Source of the DNA: Anaerolineae bacterium
GTDB lineage: Bacteria; Chloroflexota; Anaerolineae; B4-G1; SLSP01
Reading direction: 5' to 3'
NCBI GenBank assembly: GCA_016931185.1
Contig: JAFGFI010000435.1
Location: 1 to 43,762 of the forward strand
Length of the DNA: 43,762 nucleotides
Made by a program: the position numbers and the translations under genes. The notes under the pieces are model-generated. The model did not search any database. It was not told the origin of the DNA and saw nothing but the letters and a program-made list of their open reading frames with translations. Shown here in pieces: positions 1 to 8,734 of this stretch. Position 1 is the stretch's first letter. Each line of letters opens with the position of its first letter.

Positions 1-15
1 AAAAAAGCCCTATTT

Positions 16-143
16 ACCGCAGAGTCGCAGAGGACGCGGAGAAAATTTCAAATGATGTATAATAAAATCTATGGTTGCGCTCCAAAAAATTAATTTTATT
101 GAATTTTGGTTTAAAATCTCTGTGACCTCTGTGTCTCTGCGGT
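16..143. repeat. Inverted repeat pair, CCGCAGAG type
   Basis: Two 27-nt arms face each other at 16-42 and 117-143. Both begin ACCGCAGAG when read inward, and about 19 of 27 positions match. The 74 bp between them is AT-rich and has no convincing gene. Strings of this CGCAGAG/CTCTGCG type occur in non-coding DNA of many environmental bacteria. The pair is read here as a small non-autonomous repeat. No transposase is present. Confidence 0.55.
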
Positions 144-176
144 GAGATCTCCAGTTTTTTCAGTGGACTCATAAAT

Positions 177-710
177 TTATCTGTCCGAATCTGTTGATCC
201 ATCCTCATCCAGAAGGGGAATGTAAACATCAAGCTCAGAATCCGCGATAGCCTCCATCCCTTTAAAACGCGCATCGTATCGCTGGATGCTAAATGCGGTA
301 CAACGGCGCACCCCCAGGGCTGGCAACCACTCACTGTCCAGTTGCCAGGTCCAATCTGCCGTGATTTCCTCTCCTATGAGCGTAAAAATAGCATAACGGC
401 CGGCAGGCATTCGTTTGATAACGACCTCCGGCGGCACTCCCTCCAACCGTGTGATTTCTATACCGACAAAGACCTCGAATTCGCCTGTTTTAGGGGTCTC
501 GGTATGATAGATGTGAACCTCATACATCACGTCAGTTTCCTTAACGATTTGAAAGAGATGCCGGGTCTGTTCAAGATAAACCATCCAGCGCGTCCACAAA
601 CGGCCGATTTCATTCTCCTCACTCCAACCGCCATGACTGCGAAAAGGATCGCCGAAGAAGTCAAAACCTGACAACACCAGTGGAGGAACTTCGAGAATAA
701 CAGATTTCAT
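177..710 (-). CDS. GyrI-like / AraC-type effector-binding domain protein
   Basis: A 177-aa single-domain protein resembling the GyrI-like small-molecule-binding fold that forms the effector domain of AraC- and MerR-type regulators. Supporting features are the VPPEVVIKRMPAGRYAIFT strand region near the middle and an acidic SELDVYIPL strand at the C-terminus, the usual final strand of the fold. There is no DNA-binding domain, so it is a stand-alone ligand binder or SOUL/GyrI-like protein. The frame stays open upstream to 944, but the start is set at 710: an AGGAGG lies 2-10 nt before this ATG, and the upstream extension reads through a repeat hairpin. The ligand is unknown. Confidence 0.75.
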   Translation of the reverse strand: MKSVILEVPPLVLSGFDFFGDPFRSHGGWSEENEIGRLWTRWMVYLEQTRHLFQIVKETDVMYEVHIYHTETPKTGEFEVFVGIEITRLEGVPPEVVIKRMPAGRYAIFTLIGEEITADWTWQLDSEWLPALGVRRCTAFSIQRYDARFKGMEAIADSELDVYIPLLDEDGSTDSDR

Positions 711-785
711 AGCCACCTCCTGTTTCCAATAACGTTGACCATAAATGTAGGACGGATTTTCCAACCTGTCAAACAGAAAAATTGG

Positions 786-893
786 GGTATTTTTTGTTGG
801 CAGGCTATGCCCGCCAACAAAAAATACCTCTTTCTCTGCGGCTTTAACCGCGTTGCTGCTGTTGGCGGCAACGCTGGCCCACAAAACTAAACG
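786..893 (+). repeat. Family A palindromic repeat, copy A1
   Basis: A long hairpin has 20-nt arms at 786-805 and 809-828, a 3-nt loop (tat) and one mismatch. It is followed by the family's right-hand half, with a GCGGCTTTAACCGC motif and the terminal ACAAAACTAAACG ending at 893. The left terminus is diverged and could not be placed. It fills the gap between the effector-binding gene and trmO. Confidence 0.7.
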
Positions 894-933
894 CATATAG
901 TTAGAAGTTTTGGCACACGTTGATATAAAAAGC

Positions 934-1416
934 TCACCGGGCATTTACAAAGACAGATTCCCAGTCGAAAGTAGCAGACTCCTCAAGCCACTTAGGCCAA
1001 CTCGCGCACCAGTCAGGCACAGCTACATCTCTGACACGATCCTCTGCAGGATGATAGGGCTTAATGTCCAGGATCGGTGAACCATCCTCAGCATCAATAT
1101 AGGGTGTCATGATAATCCCTCGCTTTTCATCCACATCCAACACTGCCACCGTTGTCAACGCAATAGGGTTAGGACGGACAGGAGCACGGGTAGCAAAAAT
1201 CCCCATTTTCGCCGGAGCGTCCTTGTAAGGTTGATCACACTCCACCATTTCCCGGTATTCGTCATAAAGATGGCACCACCATAGTACATTGATGTGTCCA
1301 AAGCCTTTCAACCCCTGGAGTGCAGGGATATAGGGAGAAGCGATTTCCAGGTAAGTTCCCTCCTTGCTATTGCGCACATAACCAACAGGGGTAACCGTAA
1401 AATTTTTTTCCGTCAT
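934..1416 (-). CDS. trmO: tRNA (N6-threonylcarbamoyladenosine37-N6)-methyltransferase, TrmO/TsaA family
   Basis: A 160-aa protein of the TrmO (TsaA, UPF0066) family, SAM-dependent enzymes that methylate t6A37 in the anticodon loop of tRNA-Thr. The signature GIFATRAPVRPNPIALT is nearly canonical. It is followed by the expected VLDVD and the DIKPYHP segment that closes the single-domain beta-barrel. Length fits the one-domain form, which lacks the C-terminal extension of E. coli TrmO. The ATG at 1416 follows AAAAAGGAGACGAGAAA on the minus strand. It sits downstream of the sulfatase operon, after a 138-bp AT-rich gap, and is probably transcribed separately. Some relatives have unproven substrates. 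Confidence 0.85.
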   Translation of the reverse strand: MTEKNFTVTPVGYVRNSKEGTYLEIASPYIPALQGLKGFGHINVLWWCHLYDEYREMVECDQPYKDAPAKMGIFATRAPVRPNPIALTTVAVLDVDEKRGIIMTPYIDAEDGSPILDIKPYHPAEDRVRDVAVPDWCASWPKWLEESATFDWESVFVNAR

Positions 1417-1554
1417 TTTCTCGTCTCCTTTTTAAAATTACTGTCTGAACCATATTTCCAGTATATCCCTGTTGATAGCTGTTTTCTTGATACAGCTTGC
1501 GCTTTTTATAGTCGATATGTCTACATTTAAGGAAACACTTGATTTTTTTTGCGC

Positions 1555-2961
1555 TTATCTCATCGTCGCCGTACGCACAATGATCCGATCCTCCGTCCAA
1601 TTGTCCCGATACCATGTACATGTCTCAAAGTCGTCATTAAGAGTTTTGCACTTCTCCAACAACAACGCGCGGAAACGCTCAAGCATGGATGCACACGTAG
1701 GATCCCCAACCAGATTGTGCAATTGATATAGATCGGACTGATGATCAAAAAGTAACTCCTGACCATCCCGACGATAAATCGCGTAGGTATAACGTCGATC
1801 ACGCAAAGCGCGCCACTCGTGACCATCTACCCATGCCGCCGTCGCGCCAGTACCCTGCATAAAAGCGGCCTCTGGCTCGGGGCCAATCTCCCCTACAGTG
1901 CAATGACTCAAATCCATTCCCTCAACTGCGGCCGGGATCGATAAACCGAGCAATGCCAACAGCGTGGGCATAATATCAGGCGTGTTCAAACACGCTTCAC
2001 TGATACTCCCGGCGGGAATGTGCCGTGGCCAACGCATAAGAAACGGCACCCGCACCGCCTCCTCGTAGAAAATATTCTTCGCCCGCCGTCCCTGCGCGCC
2101 AAACATCTCCCCGTGGTCAGAAGTAAAAACAAAAATGGTATTGTCGCGCATCCCCAACGCATCTATTGCCTGCAACAATCTCCCAAGGTTCCAGTCCAGA
2201 TTGGACGTCATTGCATAATATCCCCGCATCCACTTCCTAAGCAATTTGCGTTCCCCCCGCTTAAAACGCGCCCAACGATCAGCATAAGGATCATTTCTAG
2301 GTTTATAATTGGGAGGCGATGAGAACTCCACATCACGAAACTGCGCCATATAGGAGGGAGGTACATTATCTGCCGTCCACGGACTATGAGGCGTGCCATA
2401 CGAGAGAAAGAGCGCAATCGGTTTACCAGATTCGGATGCCCGGCGTAGTTGCGCGATTGCTAATTCCGTTTGTCCATCAGGTTCATATCCTGGCATGACG
2501 ATCTTCTTCGGACTATCGGTGTGATAGTAAGCATCCAGATATAGATGGTGGAAATTATAGGCTGCCCAGTAGCCATCAAACCCCAGGCGATATGGGCCGG
2601 GTGGTACAAAAGAGTTTCTAGGTAGGTAGTGATTGCCCAACTCGTTGGCCCAGAGATGCCACTTGCCAATGTAGGCCGTCTCATAGCCCCCCTCGGTAAG
2701 TACATGCGCCAAGCAATGATGCGTGGGCAACATCCGAATTTCATTGATCACCATACCCGTACTGGTTGTATACTTACCGGTAAACAGACTCGCCCGATAC
2801 GGCGCACATACCGGATGCCCCGATACCGCGTTACAGAAATTGACACTTTCCTGTGCCAGTGCGTCAATATTGGGCGTGTGCGCGCGGGTATCCCCGGCAT
2901 ACCCGCAAGACTGATAACGGAGTTGATCGGCAAAAACGTAAATAAGATTAGGTCGTGACAT
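1555..2961 (-). CDS. Type I sulfatase (formylglycine-dependent, arylsulfatase family)
   Basis: A 468-aa sulfatase of the alkaline-phosphatase superfamily that would hydrolyse sulfate esters. The Cys-type signature CAPYRAS is at C52, the residue to be oxidised to formylglycine. Metal and sulfate ligands appear as D12/Q13 near the N-terminus and in the FTSDHGEMFG segment of the C-terminal half. No signal peptide is visible, so it is probably cytoplasmic and acts on imported substrate. The open frame runs to 3249, but the start is set at 2961 because the ATG overlaps the transporter stop in a TAATG junction, implying translational coupling. No formylglycine-generating enzyme or anSME maturase is present in the window. 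The substrate is unknown. Confidence 0.9.
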   Translation of the reverse strand: MSRPNLIYVFADQLRYQSCGYAGDTRAHTPNIDALAQESVNFCNAVSGHPVCAPYRASLFTGKYTTSTGMVINEIRMLPTHHCLAHVLTEGGYETAYIGKWHLWANELGNHYLPRNSFVPPGPYRLGFDGYWAAYNFHHLYLDAYYHTDSPKKIVMPGYEPDGQTELAIAQLRRASESGKPIALFLSYGTPHSPWTADNVPPSYMAQFRDVEFSSPPNYKPRNDPYADRWARFKRGERKLLRKWMRGYYAMTSNLDWNLGRLLQAIDALGMRDNTIFVFTSDHGEMFGAQGRRAKNIFYEEAVRVPFLMRWPRHIPAGSISEACLNTPDIMPTLLALLGLSIPAAVEGMDLSHCTVGEIGPEPEAAFMQGTGATAAWVDGHEWRALRDRRYTYAIYRRDGQELLFDHQSDLYQLHNLVGDPTCASMLERFRALLLEKCKTLNDDFETCTWYRDNWTEDRIIVRTATMR

Positions 2962-4193
2962 TATTCCCCCATAGACGGAGCAGCCTTCTGGAAACGCCAA
3001 ATAAAGGCCAATCCTGATATAAAAGCCAGCGCGGATAGCATATAAAGCCAACGCAAATCCACATAAGGCAGTAGTCCAAATGCCAGTATGGGGCCTAACG
3101 TAGATCCTACATCCCCAACCGTCGCATACATTCCCATCACCAGGCCTGCGCTGCCCGCGGGTGCGGCATCTCCGACCGCGGCAGTCAAGGTCGAGCGGGT
3201 CGCTCCATCCCCAAACGCACTCAGGAATATGGCCAGCACAATGCTCCACGGTGACCCCGAGAGCGACAACACGATAAGCCCCAATGCACTGACAATCATA
3301 CTTACTGCGATAACCTGGCTACGCGCGTGGATAACATCTGATGCTCTGCCCGCCAATGGGCCGGCCACCCCAGCAATCAATGCTCGCGCGCCCGTCAATC
3401 CCCCACTTACCGCCGCTATCCCCAACACATAGTGTCCCACAGACACTGTGTTGCCTAAGTGCCGTTCGAGCCACAGGTTAAGTGTTGACAGGGCCAGACC
3501 TTCTCCCGCGAACAGAATCAGCAAATAGAGCAAGGACATTGTCAACAACTGAGGATGCGTGGCAAAGATACGCGCGCCTTCGCGCCACAAAGTACTCAAC
3601 ACACGTAACGAAGGGAACGCAGTCTGTTGATGCGAAGTTTCCGGTAACCCCACTACCGCCACCAACAATCCGATAGCCGTACAGCCCGCACAGGCCAACA
3701 TTGCCGGCCGGAATCCAATCGCATCCACCAGAAAGCCCCCCAACAACGGCCCCAACGCAAAGCCTAACAAAGTCCAGGCGTTGAGACTACCCATCAGTTG
3801 GCCGCGATTTGCGGAAGTGCTAATATCCAAAACCATCGCCATTCCCCCCACATTAATGCACATCCACGCAATACCCCAAAGTAAACGCGCCAACAAAAAA
3901 GGGAACACGCCTCGTACACAGCCATACGCGGCAGTGGACAGAGTTCCAAACAACATCCCCAACACAAACAGCCGCCGCCGCCCCAAAGCATCACACAACG
4001 TCCCGATAACGGGATTGCCGGGGATGCGAATCAAACGATTCGCCGCCAACATCATTCCTACGGCACCCAGACTCAACCCGGCCGCCGCACGCTCAGTTGC
4101 CAACACCGCGTATAATGTTAAGTCCCCAAACAGCGAGAGACACACTGCCAGTCCTAATGGAAGTAATAAGCGCCCAGGAGGTAATCGCTTCAT
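2961..4193 (-). CDS. Major facilitator superfamily transporter
   Basis: A 410-aa, strongly hydrophobic protein with a predicted twelve-helix MFS layout. The loop after helix 2 reads GTLCDALGRRRLFVLG, a good match to MFS motif A, and a related loop (GPLAGRASDVIHARSQV) recurs at the start of the second half. It overlaps the upstream decarboxylase-like gene by ATGA and the downstream sulfatase by TAATG. All three proteins are therefore probably made from one message. The likely role is import of the sulfated or methylated substrate handled by its neighbours, though export cannot be excluded. Confidence 0.9.
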   Translation of the reverse strand: MKRLPPGRLLLPLGLAVCLSLFGDLTLYAVLATERAAAGLSLGAVGMMLAANRLIRIPGNPVIGTLCDALGRRRLFVLGMLFGTLSTAAYGCVRGVFPFLLARLLWGIAWMCINVGGMAMVLDISTSANRGQLMGSLNAWTLLGFALGPLLGGFLVDAIGFRPAMLACAGCTAIGLLVAVVGLPETSHQQTAFPSLRVLSTLWREGARIFATHPQLLTMSLLYLLILFAGEGLALSTLNLWLERHLGNTVSVGHYVLGIAAVSGGLTGARALIAGVAGPLAGRASDVIHARSQVIAVSMIVSALGLIVLSLSGSPWSIVLAIFLSAFGDGATRSTLTAAVGDAAPAGSAGLVMGMYATVGDVGSTLGPILAFGLLPYVDLRWLYMLSALAFISGLAFIWRFQKAAPSMGE

Positions 4194-5248
4194 CGTACAC
4201 TCAATTCCTCATACATCTGCTGATAATACAACACATTCTCCGTAGGCGTATTGGGAGGAATATGATTGCCTACTGCCAGGAAGAAGCCAGGACAGCCTTT
4301 CCCCAACGCCATACACCGTTCCACTTCTGCGCGGATGCTGGCTTGGGTTCCCGAAAGTAAAATACGCGTATCTGCATTACCGATAAAGACATGGGTTTGT
4401 CCATACTTCGCCGCAATATAGGCCATATCTGTCCAGGGTTCCAATACAAATCCATGCACACCACAGTCGGCAATGTCATCAATGAACTTAGTATAATCGC
4501 CATCAGACGTGTACATTATCTTCTTGCCAGACTCTCGCAATGGAGCGAAGAGTTTTTTGTAATTAGGAAACACGTATTGGCGATACCAACGAGGGGAAAT
4601 AAATGGACCGGCACTCCATACAATATCATCATGAACCATCACCACAGGCACAGCGGCCTCCCCTAATGCATCATAGTATTGTTGAATCCACGAAGCATAA
4701 CGGTTGGTCACTTCCCCAAATTTCTGGGGATCGGTTCCCGCTGCCAACAACAGCATTTCCCATCCAAAAATATCGATCAACCCAGAAATTACGGTAACAT
4801 ACACACCTGTCATCGTCACCATATCGGGCGTCTCCTCACGCTGTTGTTGGTAGTGGGCTTCAAAACGACGCGCCAGTTCCGCTTTATCGCGAGGGCCATA
4901 CACTTCCCATGGATCAAACACCAGGACCTCCTCCGGGGTTTTGAATGGACACGAAATCGTGTTCCGCCTATCTACACCCCCGGCAGCGTACTCCGCGTGG
5001 CCCATATCCGTATGGCAGGCGGCAAGTTCCTCTCCGCCGATCAATGTAGACCAACGGAAGTCAAAATTCCACGCCTGCATAAGCGCCAATCCCGCCTGGT
5101 GTTTGAGGACATCCGGACTCATAGGTGTGATCTCTATTCCCGTTACAGCCTTAATCACCTCCCAATGTGCCGTCACCGAATACTCTGTGTGTGGCACCCG
5201 TTTAGGCATTTCCAAGTTAAGTGCTGCCCAACCATCTGTATAAGACAT
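4190..5248 (-). CDS. Uroporphyrinogen decarboxylase-like (URO-D superfamily) protein
   Basis: A 352-aa member of the URO-D/MtaA/CmuA barrel superfamily. The C-terminal half has the family's HDDIVWSAGPFISPRWY segment, a KIMYTSDGD strand and a VFIGNADTRILLSG segment. It is not HemE: the N-terminal substrate-binding arginine motif of true decarboxylases is absent, and the gene lies in a catabolic operon. Relatives next to sulfatases and transporters are often cobalamin- or thiol-linked methyltransferases, so demethylation of a methoxylated substrate is one possibility (inference). The ATG at 5248 has AGGAGG eight bases upstream. It is the first gene of the operon and overlaps the transporter by four bases. 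Confidence 0.8.
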   Translation of the reverse strand: MSYTDGWAALNLEMPKRVPHTEYSVTAHWEVIKAVTGIEITPMSPDVLKHQAGLALMQAWNFDFRWSTLIGGEELAACHTDMGHAEYAAGGVDRRNTISCPFKTPEEVLVFDPWEVYGPRDKAELARRFEAHYQQQREETPDMVTMTGVYVTVISGLIDIFGWEMLLLAAGTDPQKFGEVTNRYASWIQQYYDALGEAAVPVVMVHDDIVWSAGPFISPRWYRQYVFPNYKKLFAPLRESGKKIMYTSDGDYTKFIDDIADCGVHGFVLEPWTDMAYIAAKYGQTHVFIGNADTRILLSGTQASIRAEVERCMALGKGCPGFFLAVGNHIPPNTPTENVLYYQQMYEELSVR

Positions 5249-5273
5249 CGTGACATCCTCCTAATAATGCTCA

Positions 5274-5303
5274 TTTGTACATTAGACTCCTAAAGTCTAT
5301 CAA
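5274..5303 (-). promoter_or_regulatory. Candidate promoter with internal operator palindrome
   Basis: On the minus strand TTGATA (5303-5298) and TACAAA (5279-5274) are 18 nt apart, a moderate sigma70 match upstream of the URO-D/MFS/sulfatase operon. A perfect 6-bp inverted repeat, TAGACT-ccTAA-AGTCTA (5283-5299), fills the spacer, where a repressor would block polymerase. This is inference from sequence alone. Confidence 0.35.
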
Positions 5304-5375
5304 TAATAACTCAGGTGTGACTATTTAGCTTGCCGGTGTTTATACCGCAATTACGGCCAAAGGCTATTTTAAAGA

Positions 5376-5420
5376 AGGTATTTTTCGCTGCCGCGCTACG
5401 CGCGGCAGCGAAAAATACCT
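5376..5420 (+). repeat. Family A palindromic repeat core, copy A2
   Basis: Perfect 20-bp arms at 5376-5395 and 5401-5420 enclose a ctacg loop. The outer part (AGGTATTTTT/AAAAATACCT) matches copy A1, but the inner stem is CGCTGCCGCG instead of GTTGGC-type, and both sides have changed together. A GGCGGCTTTAGCCGC motif follows, as in the other copies. Terminal repeats are not recognisable. Confidence 0.7.
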
Positions 5421-5530
5421 CTTAAAGGGCGGCTTTAGCCGCATTTGCGCTCATTAAGCAAGCTAGCTGAGTAGTTCACTTGGGTTATAATAACACAAGA
5501 TTGAAATTAAAGATTGAAGGAGATAAAACT

Positions 5531-6226
5531 GTGAATCGTTTACAAACATCCGTGCTAAAATCCATAACGCTTTTGATATTGCTGAGTAGTACATTAACCG
5601 GCTGTGCGCTCGCACAACGGGATAAGGTTACCGGGGATGGAGGCTTACTTCCTCCGATAGCAGAATGGCCCCTCGTTGGCACTGTTTTGCAATGGATGGG
5701 TGTGGTGAAAGAGACACCTATTGTGGCGGAGGCGACCCTCACCCCAGATATTCCAGAACATCGCATTGAAACGTGGGATGACGTCGAGACCCTAAAAGAA
5801 ATAGAGGAATCGCAACAAGTGCGTATTATCATAACTGAGGAACGTGTTAATGCCCTAATTGATGCGTCATTAGGAAATGACGAAGAAATAACCAGTATAG
5901 AGGGAATTCGTGACGCTACCGTGACCCTGGATGCCGATGCCGTCACAGTGGAAGTACAACTTGATCCGGCTATAGCAGAAGAGGTTGGAATTGACATTGT
6001 CGGGATACTCGGTGAGGATATTCTTGCCAAAGTCACGCTTTCAGCGTCTAACTGCCAGCCCGAAGTTAACATCGTTAGTTTAGGTTTTGGCCCTGATGTG
6101 GGCTTGCGCCAAATTGCCCAGGGGATGGTAGCCGAAGTTGTTAAAGACAAATGGGACGATAGTATATGCGTAGAGCAAATTATTATGATGCCCGATGAAA
6201 TCGCAGTAGAAGGATACAGAAAATAA
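5531..6226 (+). CDS. Putative lipoprotein of unknown function
   Basis: A 231-aa protein with a lipoprotein signal peptide: basic start, a hydrophobic stretch of about 15 residues and the lipobox LTGC, with the lipidated Cys at residue 25. The mature part begins with a short linker, then an acidic helix (about 80-95) leading into a mixed alpha/beta region containing IIITEERVNALID. The latter recalls the lipid-binding folds of YpmS/LmeA-like envelope proteins, a weak similarity only. The start is a GTG at 5531 with AAGGAG nine bases upstream; the longer frame to 5480 has no ribosome-binding site. A TATAAT at 5486-5491 could be its -10 element. It is convergent with the response-regulator pair. 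Confidence 0.65.
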   Translation: MNRLQTSVLKSITLLILLSSTLTGCALAQRDKVTGDGGLLPPIAEWPLVGTVLQWMGVVKETPIVAEATLTPDIPEHRIETWDDVETLKEIEESQQVRIIITEERVNALIDASLGNDEEITSIEGIRDATVTLDADAVTVEVQLDPAIAEEVGIDIVGILGEDILAKVTLSASNCQPEVNIVSLGFGPDVGLRQIAQGMVAEVVKDKWDDSICVEQIIMMPDEIAVEGYRK

Positions 6227-6233
6227 AATCTCG

Positions 6234-6266
6234 AAAAACCCGGTTTTTAGTCAAAACCGGGTTTTT
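6234..6266. terminator. Bidirectional intrinsic terminator
   Basis: Arms AAAAACCCGGTTTT (6234-6247) and AAAACCGGGTTTTT (6253-6266) enclose a 5-nt loop and have A/T tracts on both sides. It lies between the convergent lipoprotein and REC-PAS genes and can serve both. Confidence 0.85.
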
Positions 6267-6272
6267 GGTAAC

Positions 6273-7139
6273 TTAATCTCTCGCCACCTCACTGTTCAAC
6301 AACCCTACCTGTTTACGCCGGGTAATATCTTGTGTTGCACCGTAGATACGTATAACCCGTTCTTCCTGATCATCCCATACCGGAAGATCGTACCCTCGCA
6401 CCCAATGCACATCGCCATTAGGATCAATAACACGCAATTCACTCATATGTGGGCGTCCAGAGAACAAGATTTGAGCATGGGCAAAGGCTGTTGGTAAATC
6501 ATCGGGATAAATCATATTCTCCCATATTCCATATCCATAAACATCATCAGCATTAGCGCCGGCTGGCTGAGGTAAAATACTGGCCGCGTGCCATTCCGGC
6601 ACCAAGTTACCATTCGCCTCCACTCGAAAAGCATAGGCGTAGTCCAAAAAAAGTTCGGAAACCAGGCGGTACATCTGCAATTCATATTCCATCTGTTGTC
6701 GCTTTTTAACTTCTACCTGTAACATATCCTGTAAGCGACGTAATTCCTTCATATCTTCAAAACGCGCCAATGCAATCGTAATCGCCCACTCCATACTTGC
6801 CAGGCTACCTGGCTTCACAAGATATGCCCCCGCACCAACCTCACGCGCGCGCTCCATCAAAGCTGGTGAGTTGTAGGCGGTCAACATAACTACGGGGGTG
6901 GGAAAACGCGCCTGAATCAAACGGGTGACTTCAAATCCATCCATATCCGGCAATCCCAAATCCATCAAGACAACATCAGGCGCCAGCGTCTGTATCATCT
7001 CCAATGCTTGCTCGCCATCAATGGCAATACCGACAACTTCATAAGCCAGCTCTTCTAATACACCCCATGCCATCTCGGCAACTAACGGCTCATCCTCTAC
7101 AATCAATACACGTATTTCTTGTTCGCCTGACAAGATCAT
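6273..7139 (-). CDS. Response regulator, REC-PAS
   Basis: A 288-aa protein. An N-terminal receiver domain (about residues 9-125) has acidic residues E15/D16, phospho-acceptor D60 in LMDLGLPDMDG, T87 and K109, so it should be phosphorylatable. A charged helical linker (about 125-152) leads to a PAS/PAC domain (about 155-280) ending in the typical YGATQDITRRK. There is no kinase, DNA-binding or cyclic-nucleotide output domain, so signalling must go through partner proteins. It follows the second REC-PAS gene by 85 bp on the same strand and shares its architecture, suggesting duplication. The ATG at 7139 is preceded by GGAGAG. Confidence 0.88.
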   Translation of the reverse strand: MILSGEQEIRVLIVEDEPLVAEMAWGVLEELAYEVVGIAIDGEQALEMIQTLAPDVVLMDLGLPDMDGFEVTRLIQARFPTPVVMLTAYNSPALMERAREVGAGAYLVKPGSLASMEWAITIALARFEDMKELRRLQDMLQVEVKKRQQMEYELQMYRLVSELFLDYAYAFRVEANGNLVPEWHAASILPQPAGANADDVYGYGIWENMIYPDDLPTAFAHAQILFSGRPHMSELRVIDPNGDVHWVRGYDLPVWDDQEERVIRIYGATQDITRRKQVGLLNSEVARD

Positions 7140-7224
7140 ATATCACACTCTCCACACGCATCTTGAACGTAACTAACCCAAGTTGCTACCCTCGGACCTT
7201 ACTTGAGCTAACAAGATTTAGGAT

Positions 7225-8424
7225 CTAAAACCACGTTGTATTTGTCACCACAGCTCGTAAACCTACCGGGACACCATTGCGCGAGATCAGACTGGAAAAC
7301 ATAATAATAGGAAAAGTATTCCCATCTTTACGCCGCGCGGTATAACTATTACCTGCCGCTTGCCGCCCCCCCAATACCCAGTGCATATCCCGCTCTAATC
7401 TAACGCGATCCTCTGGGATCAATAACTGAAAGATAGTCAATGTCTCAAAATCTTCTCGTGAATACCCAAAAGTCCGCAGCGCATCACGATTCACAAAATC
7501 GAAATGACCGCTTTTATCAAATTCAAGCACTGGCTGCGGGAGAAAATCCACCAGTTCACGATACTTACTTTCGCTCTCCCGCAAGTTATCCTCAGCGCGC
7601 TTCCGCAGTGTAATATCCCGATTGCTAGCGCGATTCCCCAACCAGGTGCCATCTTCTGCGTAGACCGACCGGCAGATATGTCCGATCCAGATTACCTCAC
7701 CGGCACGAGTAACAACACGAAAATCGGTACGAAATGCCTGCTGATTTTCCATCTCGCCGCACAAACAAGTACGAATCCTGTCTGCATCATCAGGATGTAT
7801 AATGCGTTGCATCAATTCGGGGTCGGCTATAAAATCGCCGGGTGAATACCCTGTAATGCGTTCACACGAAGGCGAAATATAAAGGTATTGCCCATCTGGG
7901 CTAAGCCAATATTCCCAATCATAAGTAAAATCAGCTACAGTGCGGAACCGTTGTTCACTTTCGCGCAATGCAGCCTCGGCACGCTCGCGTTCTTTGATCT
8001 CAACGCGCAACTCAGCATTCAGTCGCTGCAACTCCATCAAATCAGAGAATCGTTCACGGGCAATGTAAATGGCGCGCTCAATATCCCCAATATCCACCGG
8101 TTTTACCAAATAAGCGCCCGCTCCCGCCGCACTAGCCTGTTCCAATAGCTCCGGTTTATCATAAGCCGTCAGCATGACAACCGGTGTAGGTTGCGTCTCG
8201 TGAATACGCCGTGTAACTTCAATGCCCGATATATCCGGCAATGCAATATCCATCAAAATGACATCAGGATGTCGCTTTGCAACCAACTCTAAAGCCTGTG
8301 TACCATTTTCAGCTACCCCTAAAACTTTATAATCCAACTCTTCTAAAAGTCTTTCCAACATCTGTCCTACATATAATTCATCTTCTACAATCAATACATT
8401 TACTTTTTGCTGCTTATCCGTCAT
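7225..8424 (-). CDS. Response regulator, REC-PAS-PAS
   Basis: A 399-aa paralogue of the downstream protein. The receiver domain has E14/D15, phospho-acceptor D59 in LMDIALPDISG, T86 and K108. A helical linker with repeated ERERAEAALRESEQRFR-type sequence follows, then two PAS/PAC domains (about 150-275 and 280-399); the first ends ASNRDITLRKRAE. No histidine kinase or other output domain follows. The frame opens with a GTG at 8457, but GGAGG sits four bases before the ATG at 8424, with another ATG at 8427; 8424 is chosen. It is the first gene of a two-gene unit with a good promoter about 180 bp upstream. Confidence 0.88.
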   Translation of the reverse strand: MTDKQQKVNVLIVEDELYVGQMLERLLEELDYKVLGVAENGTQALELVAKRHPDVILMDIALPDISGIEVTRRIHETQPTPVVMLTAYDKPELLEQASAAGAGAYLVKPVDIGDIERAIYIARERFSDLMELQRLNAELRVEIKERERAEAALRESEQRFRTVADFTYDWEYWLSPDGQYLYISPSCERITGYSPGDFIADPELMQRIIHPDDADRIRTCLCGEMENQQAFRTDFRVVTRAGEVIWIGHICRSVYAEDGTWLGNRASNRDITLRKRAEDNLRESESKYRELVDFLPQPVLEFDKSGHFDFVNRDALRTFGYSREDFETLTIFQLLIPEDRVRLERDMHWVLGGRQAAGNSYTARRKDGNTFPIIMFSSLISRNGVPVGLRAVVTNTTWF

Positions 8425-8601
8425 CATTCCTCCCCATTTTTCATCAACTCGCCTCACAGAAAGTTTTCAAAACCTTTCGTTCCCCACACCAATTTTCGAG
8501 AAGGAGTAGGATGGACACTTATTATATCCAGGAGAAGTGAACATTAGGTTAAGGAAAATATAAAAAACCCTCCATTTGCCCGCCATATCGAGTACGCTTC
8601 T

Positions 8602-8630
8602 ATTGTATAACATATTAACAAATTGTGCAA
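8602..8630 (-). promoter_or_regulatory. Sigma70 promoter of the REC-PAS pair
   Basis: On the minus strand TTGCAC (8630-8625) and TACAAT (8607-8602) are 17 nt apart. It lies upstream of the REC-PAS-PAS gene and would give a leader of about 170 nt. Confidence 0.6.
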
Positions 8631-8657
8631 AAGTAAGGCTTAAATAACAAAAATAAC

Positions 8658-8698
8658 CCCAGTCTCTGGAAATCACATCTATGTGACCCAAGACCGGG
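8658..8698 (-). terminator. Terminator downstream of valS
   Basis: An imperfect hairpin pairs CCCAGTCT and TCACAT with ATGTGA and AGACCGGG. On the minus strand it is followed by a T-rich run (TTATTTTTG). It sits 37 bp past the bacterial-type valS stop. Apart from this and the promoter above, the 310-bp gap between the two genes holds nothing recognised. Confidence 0.6.
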
Positions 8699-8734
8699 AT
8701 TATATAGGACTTGACTTTTATAAAAGGCGATGAC

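Noticed and set aside
4190..5248. Calling the URO-D-like gene hemE
   Set aside because: The N-terminal decarboxylase signature is missing and the operon is catabolic, with transporter and sulfatase.
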